Positions 1 through 5,473 of a stretch of 9,141 nt of DNA are shown one piece after another. The translations under genes and the position numbers were made by a program. How positions within the stretch are numbered: position 1 is the first letter of the stretch; each line of letters starts with the position of its first letter. The stretch is from a bacterium (GTDB lineage: Bacteria; Bacillota; Clostridia; Lachnospirales; Lachnospiraceae), in NCBI GenBank assembly GCA_004562765.1, contig SFRL01000080.1, forward strand, positions 1-9,141, written 5' to 3'. The notes below the pieces were generated by a model. It searched no databases. It was not told the DNA's origin and saw nothing but the letters and a program-made list of their open reading frames with translations.

Positions 1-50
1 GGCGGCAGGTTACGACCTCTGGACACTTTGTCCAGAAGTGCTTTATACAT
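1..50 (-). CDS. Possible start of a further downstream gene (partial)
   Basis: An ATG at 50 overlaps the end of virD4 by 8 bp in another frame, and 16 codons stay open to the window edge (beginning MYKALLDKVSRG). No clear ribosome binding site precedes it, so it would depend on translational coupling. The frame runs through the 18-36 palindrome, giving the same DKVSRG string that the palindrome gives inside parB. The window ends too soon to decide whether this is a gene. Confidence 0.25.
   Translation of the reverse strand, partial: MYKALLDKVSRGRNLP
15..39. repeat. Palindromic repeat, copy 1
   Basis: TCTGGACA-CTT-TGTCCAGA is a perfect 8-bp-arm palindrome at 18-36. Three further positions on each side pair in minus-strand RNA if one G-U wobble is allowed. 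It lies just after the virD4 stop. No T-run follows on the minus strand, so it is not an ordinary terminator. Confidence 0.8.
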
Positions 51-1878
51 AGGCATCCGGATCGTCCACATCGTCGTAGTTGAGGATGTCCTCGTCCTCG
101 CTTACGGGCCCCGTGTCCGATACGTCTACCTCGTACACCTCACAAGCCTCGTTCAGCCCAGGCCGCCTGCGGCGGTTAATGAGCTTATCAAGGTCAAAGG
201 CGTTTTTCTTTTTATCGGCCTCAGCCGTGTACTTGTAGTTCGGGTGCTGCTTCAAATCGTATTTGGACGAGAAGAACGGGGGCAGGCCCCGCAGCTGCAA
301 AATGCACTTATCGCCCGGCATGGTAGCCAGCTCGCTGGGTGTCATCAACTCCCGGCCCAGCCGCTGGGTGTTCTGGTTGTAGCTTTCCGACTGCCCACGG
401 GAGCGGCCCTCGGTCTGCATGGAGATTGTGGCCTTTCCCAGCCAGTTCTCGGAAATTTCCTTGATGGTGGAGCTTTCCCGCCCGCCCAGGAAAATCACGC
501 TGTCCATGTTGCCTAAAATCGTTTCCGCGTGTTTGTCATAAATGGCCTTGCACTGTGCCATCTGCTGGTAAAAGAGCGTCAGCGATATTTCACGGGAACG
601 GATCACGGCCACCAGCTTCTCCAGCGAGGGCACCTGGCCCGTGTTGGCCGCCTCATCCCACAGCACCCGCACATGATGGGGCAGGCGGCCACCGTGAACA
701 TTATCCGCCCGTTCACACAGCAGATTGAACATCTGCGAAAAGGCCAGGGCAACAATGAAGTTATAAGTGGGGGTTGTGTCGGAAATCGTGAAGAAAACCG
801 CCGTTTTCCGATCCCCGATGCGGTCAAGCTCCAGTTCGTCATAAGACATGATCTCCCGGAGCTGGGGGATGTCAAAGGGGGCCAGCCGGGAGCCGCAGGA
901 AATCAAAATGCTTTTCGCGGTCTTGCCGCTTGCCAGCTTATATTTCTTGTACTGCTTCACGGCAAAGCAATCCGGCTTGCGCTTTTCCAGTCCCTTGAAC
1001 ATATAGTCCACCGCGTTCATATAGGACTCGTCATCCTCTTTCACGTCCATGCCGGAAATCATATCCACCAGGGTATTGATGTTCCGATCCTCGGCGGGTG
1101 CCTCGAAAATGATATAGGCAATCAGGGCGCAGTACAAAAGCGTTTCCGCTTTCGTCCAAAATGGATCGCCCTCCTTGCCCTCGCCTTTGGTGTTGGCTAT
1201 GAGGGTGTCCACGAATTTGAGGATGTCCGCCTCGTTGCGGATGTAGGACAGCGGATTATAGTGCATGGATTTTGAAAAATCTATGCTGTTAAACACTTTG
1301 ATCTGATACCCCCGGCGTTGCAGAAAAGCCCCCACCTGGGAGAGCACCCCGCCTTTCGGATCGACGCACACATAGGAGCTGTGCGCCTGGAGCAGCTGGG
1401 GCGTGAGCCAGAAACGGGTTTTGCCGGAGCCGGACGAGCCGATGATACAGGCGTTGAGGTTGCGGGCGTTGGCAGGATTTTTGGGCCGGGTATTCATGGT
1501 GAGAAACTCCGTCTTTGTCAAAATGACGTTGTTCTCAAACTTCGGATCGACAAAGGGCTTGATGTCTTTTTCGGTGCCCCAACGGGCCGACCCGTATTCC
1601 TCATCCCGCCGAAATTTCTTTGCGTTCTTGCTTTTGAAGTAGATCAGCAGGCGAAAGCCCACCGCGCCCACAATACCGATGAGCCAGTCAAAGGGGGCCA
1701 GCCCCGGCGCAAAATCGGCAAAGGCCGGGCCGATGCTCTGCCCCAGGCCCATGAGCTTGTGAGCAAAGTCTGCTCCAGGGGCCAGGCGGTAGGCCGTCCC
1801 CAGCTTTAGGCAGGCCCACAGAATAAACAGGTACGGGATATTGGGTATCACATACTTTTTGACGCTATCTGTCCTCAT
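43..1878 (-). CDS. virD4: VirD4/TraG-type type IV secretion coupling ATPase
   Basis: This is the coupling protein that would bring the relaxase-bound DNA strand to the membrane channel during conjugation and drive transfer with ATP. From the chosen start it is 611 aa. Two hydrophobic stretches (about residues 10-29 and 62-82) would anchor it in the membrane. A Walker A motif GSSGSGKT lies at 147-154, a VDPKGG strand at 172-177 and a Walker B-like LWDEAANTG at 406-414; all are typical of the VirD4/TraG family. The C-terminal tail (about 575-611) is very acidic. An upstream in-frame start at 1968 exists, but the ATG at 1878 has GGGAGG just ahead of it and overlaps the pcfB stop by 14 bp, so I prefer 1878. 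The pairing with pcfB is the usual order in Gram-positive conjugative elements. The gene appears intact. Family assignment is confident; the exact element type is inferred. Confidence 0.95.
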   Translation of the reverse strand: MRTDSVKKYVIPNIPYLFILWACLKLGTAYRLAPGADFAHKLMGLGQSIGPAFADFAPGLAPFDWLIGIVGAVGFRLLIYFKSKNAKKFRRDEEYGSARWGTEKDIKPFVDPKFENNVILTKTEFLTMNTRPKNPANARNLNACIIGSSGSGKTRFWLTPQLLQAHSSYVCVDPKGGVLSQVGAFLQRRGYQIKVFNSIDFSKSMHYNPLSYIRNEADILKFVDTLIANTKGEGKEGDPFWTKAETLLYCALIAYIIFEAPAEDRNINTLVDMISGMDVKEDDESYMNAVDYMFKGLEKRKPDCFAVKQYKKYKLASGKTAKSILISCGSRLAPFDIPQLREIMSYDELELDRIGDRKTAVFFTISDTTPTYNFIVALAFSQMFNLLCERADNVHGGRLPHHVRVLWDEAANTGQVPSLEKLVAVIRSREISLTLFYQQMAQCKAIYDKHAETILGNMDSVIFLGGRESSTIKEISENWLGKATISMQTEGRSRGQSESYNQNTQRLGRELMTPSELATMPGDKCILQLRGLPPFFSSKYDLKQHPNYKYTAEADKKKNAFDLDKLINRRRRPGLNEACEVYEVDVSDTGPVSEDEDILNYDDVDDPDAYV

Positions 1879-2341
1879 GCACCGCCTCCCTTGCACGTTC
1901 TTTCTTGTGGGACGGCTGGCGGGCCAGTTCAGCGGCAGCCCGTTTGAGCTGTTCCCGGATGGGAACACGCTGGGACTTGGAACGCTTCAACACGCGCCGG
2001 GAATATTCCGAAAAGCAAGCGGTGATGGCGTCGGCCTGCCCGCTCTTGAAAAACAACAGGTATTTGTCCGGCCCGGTCTTATAAAAGGCATAGTCCACAT
2101 TCCAGCGCCGGGCCACCCGGTCAAAATCCTTTGGGGACTCCACCTCGATGCTGTTTGTGGTAGTCCCGTGGCCCATGAGCTGGCGCACCGTCTGTTTTCC
2201 GTGGGGTGTCTGGCGGGCCCGGTACGTTTTCTTGATCTTCCGGCCCACCGCCAGACACGCCTGGGCCAGCACCCGGCCCGTGAGCTTTGTCGCCTTGATC
2301 GAAACTGCTATGGTACGTCTGGAAACGTCCTCGTCAATCAG
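1865..2341 (-). CDS. pcfB: PcfB-like conjugation protein (DUF3801 family)
   Basis: The product resembles PcfB, the small protein encoded directly upstream of the coupling ATPase in Gram-positive conjugative systems. PcfB is thought to help recruit the relaxosome to the coupling protein. Seen: an N-terminal SIKATKLTGRVL segment like other members, a central region with YLLFFKSGQADAITACF, and a Lys/Arg-rich C-terminal tail. The start is unusual. The open frame extends to a GTG at 2371, but that codon lies inside a hairpin. A strong AAAGGAGGG at 2348-2356 sits six bases before a CTG (2341) followed by ATT (2338), and the family-like sequence begins there, so I place the start at CTG, giving 158 aa. 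The stop overlaps the virD4 start by 14 bp, implying coupled translation. Function rests on family likeness and position. Confidence 0.85.
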   Translation of the reverse strand: MIDEDVSRRTIAVSIKATKLTGRVLAQACLAVGRKIKKTYRARQTPHGKQTVRQLMGHGTTTNSIEVESPKDFDRVARRWNVDYAFYKTGPDKYLLFFKSGQADAITACFSEYSRRVLKRSKSQRVPIREQLKRAAAELARQPSHKKERAREAVHEDR

Positions 2342-2361
2342 CCGTATCCCTCCTTTCCATG

Positions 2362-2396
2362 AAAAAAGCACCTCTGGACAAAACGTCCAGAAGTGC
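2362..2396 (-). terminator. Terminator-like hairpin between ardA and pcfB (palindromic repeat, copy 2)
   Basis: On the minus strand GCACTTCTGGAC (2396-2385) pairs with GTCCAGAGGTGC (2379-2368) as a 12-bp stem with one G-U pair and a five-base loop, followed by TTTTTT. This is a good intrinsic terminator two bases after the ardA stop. It contains the TCTGGAC..GTCCAGA repeat core. The pcfB ribosome binding site starts about five bases after the T-run, so no promoter fits between them; pcfB and virD4 probably depend on readthrough. Confidence 0.8.
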
Positions 2397-2398
2397 CG

Positions 2399-3112
2399 TT
2401 ATCGTTCCTCGTGTTCCTTTGCGGCAATCTTCCGATAGCCCTCCAGGGAGGAACCGTCAATAATTTCTTTGTAGGCTGCCATTTGTTCCCGCACCGTGAG
2501 CTGCGGAAAGGCAAAAACTTTGTGCTTGTCGGGAATGTCCTCGATCCCGTGATAGTGCTCGATGAATTGACCGCCGTTGTTCAGCACATAGCCGCCAGGG
2601 GCAAAGTGGCCGTCCTCTTCAAGCCGAATATCCCGCCCGTATGCCTCATAGTCAAAATAATTCAGCAGGTGCTCCGGCACGTCAATGGCCTCCATGTCCT
2701 CCACATAGATGCGGCCCAGGGTTTCATCGTCCTCGACACCAGGATAAAACTCGTAGCAATCCAGGTTTTGCGCCAGATTGATGAGATCGGCCACGCTGGA
2801 CGTATGTTCACCGCTGTCAATCACGGCCTCAAATTTCTCCAGTTCGCCCTGATCCAGCTCGGAGAGCAGGCAGGCCAGATGATTGAGCTCGTCCAGGTTT
2901 TCATATTCCGTGAGATAGTCGTAGAGCCCCAGCACATCACCGTCAAAGCTGGTAATGAAAAATTCCTCATAACGTACCCCATCCACGCCAATGCGTTTCA
3001 GAAGCCCCTGCACCTCCTCGGTGGTAGTAGGAAATTTCAAGGTTTCGCCAACCAGCTCGCCCTCGTTGTATTTTCCCAGGTTGGTGATGTAGGCTTCAAA
3101 CAGGGACGCCAT
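2399..3112 (-). CDS. ardA: Antirestriction protein ArdA with C-terminal extension
   Basis: ArdA proteins are acidic DNA mimics that block type I restriction enzymes and protect incoming conjugative DNA. The signature AYITNLGKYNEGELVG at residues 7-22 and LLNYFDYEAYGRD at 149-161 match the ArdA of Tn916 (orf18) as I remember it, and the whole protein is rich in Asp/Glu. From the ATG at 3112 it is 237 aa, about 70 longer than Tn916 ArdA. The extra part, from about residue 167, includes a Gly/Asn stretch and TVREQMAAYKEIID, whose function I do not recognise. An in-frame GTG lies two codons upstream, but the ATG shares its first base with the last base of the preceding gene's TGA, a classic coupled arrangement. 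A terminator-like hairpin follows directly. Confidence 0.93.
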   Translation of the reverse strand: MASLFEAYITNLGKYNEGELVGETLKFPTTTEEVQGLLKRIGVDGVRYEEFFITSFDGDVLGLYDYLTEYENLDELNHLACLLSELDQGELEKFEAVIDSGEHTSSVADLINLAQNLDCYEFYPGVEDDETLGRIYVEDMEAIDVPEHLLNYFDYEAYGRDIRLEEDGHFAPGGYVLNNGGQFIEHYHGIEDIPDKHKVFAFPQLTVREQMAAYKEIIDGSSLEGYRKIAAKEHEER

Positions 3113-3453
3113 CAGCACCGCCCCTGGCCCTTGACGGTCAGGATGCCCTCAAGGGTAGTCGCGGTGATCCCCAGGCGCTGGGCCACGGCAATATCATTTT
3201 TCATGGCCTCGGTCACGGAATGGCCGCATACCACCAGCACACGGGAGCGCCGGAGCAGATCGCGGCCCATGTCGATGCCGTTCTTGTGCTCCTCCGGCAC
3301 CGCGTCATTGAGGAACAGCGGCAGATAGAGCATGGGGCAGATGGGGGAATAGCCCGCATCATAGACCACGCGGCAGTAATGCGCCGCCTGCTCCATATCC
3401 ACCGCAGGATCACCGCGCCACGCAGCGGTGATATAAGCAAGGGATCGTTTCAT
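3112..3453 (-). CDS. DUF7768-like (formerly DUF4406-like) small Rossmann-type protein
   Basis: This 113-aa protein resembles the small DUF7768/DUF4406 proteins found in phages and mobile elements, thought to have a nucleoside 2-deoxyribosyltransferase-like fold. Seen: an N-terminal strand and turn SLAYITAAWRGDP at residues 4-16, a central GYSPICPMLYLP, and a strand-helix RVLVVCGHSVTEAMKNDIAVA, the layout expected of that fold. No catalytic activity can be assigned. The ATG at 3453 is preceded by GGAGGTG at good spacing; the longer open frame to 3510 would start inside a strong hairpin and is unlikely. The stop overlaps the ardA ATG by one base, so the two are probably translationally coupled. 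Why such a protein travels with ardA is unknown. Confidence 0.8.
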   Translation of the reverse strand: MKRSLAYITAAWRGDPAVDMEQAAHYCRVVYDAGYSPICPMLYLPLFLNDAVPEEHKNGIDMGRDLLRRSRVLVVCGHSVTEAMKNDIAVAQRLGITATTLEGILTVKGQGRC

Positions 3454-3709
3454 TATCACACCTCCAATATTTAATAGGTAGTTCAACCCTATCCCCCCGC
3501 CCTTTCCCATTCATGGGAAAGGGGGCGGCTCTGGAGGATATACCCCCGCCGCCTTGCCGGAAATAGCACAGCCGGGCCAGGCCGTCAAGGGCAAGCCGCC
3601 GCAAACGGCGGGCGTTCCGCCCCTTGACTGCCCGTTTCCGACTGCGCTGCAAAATATCCGGCGACGGGGGATATATCACCACAGAGCCCATCCCCGGCGC
3701 GGGGCGTTC
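3454..3709. other. GC-rich structured spacer between parB and the DUF7768-like gene
   Basis: There is no convincing gene here, but inverted repeats are dense. CCCTTTCCCA (3500-3509) faces TGGGAAAGGG (3514-3523). GTCAAGGG (3584-3591) faces CCCTTGAC (3621-3628) and encloses CCGCCG (3596-3601) facing CGGCGG (3606-3611). Outside these, ATATACCCCCG near 3538 faces CGGGGGATATAT near 3666-3677. CCCCG (3692-3696) faces CGGGG (3700-3704). The nesting looks like one large folded unit of about 140 bp plus two side hairpins. It could be a structured RNA leader, a protein-binding region or an origin of transfer; the sequence does not decide. Confidence 0.6.
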
Positions 3710-3734
3710 ACCTCTGGACAAAGTGTCCAGAAGC
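3710..3734. repeat. Palindromic repeat, copy 3
   Basis: TCTGGACA-AAG-TGTCCAGA (3713-3731) is a perfect 8-bp-arm palindrome ten bases after the parB stop. Its loop is the reverse complement of that in copies 1 and 4. No T-run follows on the minus strand, so it is not a standard terminator. Confidence 0.8.
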
Positions 3735-3743
3735 GGGGCCCGG

Positions 3744-5276
3744 TTACTTCTCCAAGTCCTTTTTCCTGTCCGGCTGCGCCAGTTCGGGCGGCTGTTTCTC
3801 TTTCCACTCGTCCAGCAGCGCCATGATCTGCTCTTTCATTTTGGCAGGAGTGACCTCCTTGCCGAAATACTTAGACAGTTCAGCAGTCGAAATAATCACA
3901 CCGCGATCCTCCTTTTTTTCTTCACTCAAAATGCCGTCGATCACATCGCCGTTGAGCTTGCCCTCCTTGTCCAGCTCGTGGAGCCGCTTCGCCTGGGCCA
4001 CCGAGGGGGAGGACTGCTCCCCGTCAATGGAAACGGCAATCAGCCGCTGGTTTTCCGGCCTGATATATGAGATCTCCACCGCAGGCATAAAGCCCATCTG
4101 CTTTGTGTCCACCTTGTCCAGAAGCTCCGGCACCAGGGAGTTGAGCCGGATATACCGCATGACCTTTTTATAGTTCATGTCGTGTTCCTTACCCACGATC
4201 TCCACCGAGAGCTTACCCAGGGCCTCCGCCTCTTTCTCATTTTTCGGACGGGCCCCCTGGCGTTTGATAGCCTCCACCTCCAAATCCAGCAGCTTTGCCA
4301 GTTCGCTGGGGAGAGGATCGCCCCGCTGCTTGTTGCTGTTCCGCATTTCCCGGACAGCTTCAAGATCGGTCATCTCGCGGACGATACAGGGCATTTCCTC
4401 CAGCCCGGCCCGTGTACCGCCATGATGGCGGCGGTGGCCCGCGATAATCTCATAGCCCTTGCCGTCTTTTTCCGGGCGGACGGTGGCGGGGGTCATAATG
4501 CCGTGTTCCTTGATCGTCCCCACCAGATCGTCCATCGCCTTATCGTCCTGCACCTTGTAGGGGTGCTCCCGGAACGTATGGAACGGATGAAGCTCCGCCA
4601 TTTTCAGATAGACGATTTTTCCCTCTTCCACCGGGCGGGGCGGCACGTCAGGCGTGGGCGGCAGATTGATCTCCGGCGGCGGGACTGCCGCCTCCTTGAC
4701 GGGAGCGGCCTTGCCCGGCTTTACCGCCTTAGCGGATTTAGACACAGGCGCACCGCCGGAGCCCGTTTCCTTGCCCTTGTCAGCTTTCTTACCTCTGGAC
4801 ACTTTGTCCCGAACAGTGGGCGGGGCCTCCTCACGGGCCGCCTTGTCAACCTTAGACGGGCGGCCTGTGCGAGGCTCCGCCGCTTTCTCCTTTTTCCCCG
4901 CAGACACCGCAGCCTGCTCTTTCGGGGGACGGCCCCGGCGCTTTTTCGGCTTATCCGCCTCCGGCGCTTTCTTTTCCGGGGCGGTAGTAGAAGCCTCCTT
5001 GCCGTCCTTATCAGCGGCCTGGATGTCCGAGAGGTTGATCACCTTGCCGGACGGGGCGGGTGTATCTTCGCCCATGCCGGGAAGAACAGTCTGCTGTGTG
5101 TGCTTGTCGGCTGACGGCGGATCGGGCTCCACATGATCGGGGGCCGCTTTATCTTCACCAGAAACAGCAGGAGCATTATTTTCCTCCAGCGGTGGCAGAT
5201 CACCCTGGCCGGGCGGGGATTGGGTTTCCGGGGTCTTATTTTCCTCCGGGCCCATGTTCACTTTTTCATCGGCCAT
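3744..5276 (-). CDS. parB: ParB/RepB/Spo0J-family DNA-binding protein with long basic N-terminal arm
   Basis: ParB proteins bind palindromic centromere sites, load as clamps using CTP, and segregate or regulate plasmids and integrative elements. The ParB N-terminal domain spans about residues 218-320, including KMAELHPF and the motif AGHRRHHGG at 279-287, which stands where family members carry G-x-RR-x-x-A; the usual Ala is replaced. A linker and HTH-like region follow (about 355-395, including MNYKKVMRYIRLN). The first ~215 residues are Lys/Pro/Ala-rich and probably disordered, with AT-hook-like cores in KKRRGRPPK (111-119) and RTGRPSK (136-142). The start is supported by AAGGAGG seven bases upstream. 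A copy of the palindromic repeat lies in frame at residues 156-162. No ParA ATPase lies beside it here, although clostridial elements often have one just upstream; an AT-rich segment occupies that place. Family assignment is firm; the DNA target is unknown. Confidence 0.92.
   Translation of the reverse strand: MADEKVNMGPEENKTPETQSPPGQGDLPPLEENNAPAVSGEDKAAPDHVEPDPPSADKHTQQTVLPGMGEDTPAPSGKVINLSDIQAADKDGKEASTTAPEKKAPEADKPKKRRGRPPKEQAAVSAGKKEKAAEPRTGRPSKVDKAAREEAPPTVRDKVSRGKKADKGKETGSGGAPVSKSAKAVKPGKAAPVKEAAVPPPEINLPPTPDVPPRPVEEGKIVYLKMAELHPFHTFREHPYKVQDDKAMDDLVGTIKEHGIMTPATVRPEKDGKGYEIIAGHRRHHGGTRAGLEEMPCIVREMTDLEAVREMRNSNKQRGDPLPSELAKLLDLEVEAIKRQGARPKNEKEAEALGKLSVEIVGKEHDMNYKKVMRYIRLNSLVPELLDKVDTKQMGFMPAVEISYIRPENQRLIAVSIDGEQSSPSVAQAKRLHELDKEGKLNGDVIDGILSEEKKEDRGVIISTAELSKYFGKEVTPAKMKEQIMALLDEWKEKQPPELAQPDRKKDLEK
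4791..4814. repeat. Palindromic repeat, copy 4, inside parB
   Basis: TCTGGACA-CTT-TGTCCCGA (4794-4812) matches the other copies with one mismatch in an arm. It lies within the low-complexity part of parB and is read in frame as RDKVSRG (residues 156-162). Confidence 0.75.
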
Positions 5277-5302
5277 TTGCTAACCTCCTTTTTGATGGAA
5301 TG

Positions 5303-5330
5303 AAAAAAGGCCAGACCTCCCGGCCCGACC
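5303..5330 (-). terminator. Terminator-like hairpin just upstream of parB
   Basis: On the minus strand GGTCGGGCC (5330-5322) pairs with GGTCTGGCC (5317-5309), with three G-U pairs and a four-base loop, followed by TTTTTT. The parB ribosome binding site begins 12 bases after the T-run, so parB transcription either reads through or is attenuated here. Confidence 0.7.
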
Positions 5331-5356
5331 AGCAAAAATAACTCCCCCTTTCATTT

Positions 5357-5398
5357 TCAATTTGAAATCAACACCACTCCTTTCCAAAACCAGGCCAT
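5357..5398 (-). CDS. Possible 13-codon leader peptide upstream of parB
   Basis: An ATG directly after a terminator T-run opens a 13-codon frame, MAWFWKGVVLISN, ending in TGA 27 bases before the next hairpin. It has no ribosome binding site of its own, so its translation is doubtful. An AAAGGAG within it precedes a TTG that could start an even shorter frame. It is listed because a small frame directly ahead of an attenuator-like hairpin is a recognised control layout. Confidence 0.2.
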   Translation of the reverse strand: MAWFWKGVVLISN

Positions 5399-5437
5399 AA
5401 AAAAACGTCGCTTTTCACAAAGAAACAGCGACGTTTT
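5399..5437 (-). terminator. Strong intrinsic terminator after the truncated primase/helicase
   Basis: AAAACGTCGC (5402-5411) and GCGACGTTTT (5428-5437) form a perfect 10-bp stem with a 16-base loop. On the minus strand the stem runs into seven T (5405-5399). It would stop transcripts arriving from the AT-rich segment before they enter parB. Confidence 0.85.
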
Positions 5438-5473
5438 AGTGTAGGTTGGCTCGATTTTTGTTGTGATTTATGA

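Noticed and set aside
529..1275. Long plus-strand open frames opposite virD4, parB and other minus genes
   Set aside because: They mirror GC-rich real genes, lack ribosome binding sites and give His/Arg/Gln-rich proteins without recognisable domains.
3410..3721. A 103-codon minus-strand frame across the structured spacer, starting at TTG inside palindrome copy 3
   Set aside because: It has no ribosome binding site, an Arg/Gly/Pro composition expected from GC-rich hairpin DNA, and overlaps the start of the DUF7768-like gene in another frame.
4105..4125. A fifth possible copy of the palindrome core in parB, encoding LLDKVD
   Set aside because: Only one arm matches; the other half has no palindrome, and LLD-V-D is ordinary ParB protein sequence.
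3454..5276. Classical parS site (TGTTTCACGTGAAACA type) near parB
   Set aside because: No match was found by eye; only the unrelated TCTGGACA palindrome recurs.
5280..5354. 24-codon frame starting at the ATG at 5354, running through the attenuator-like hairpin
   Set aside because: No ribosome binding site is present and the sequence is explained by the hairpin and the parB Shine-Dalgarno.
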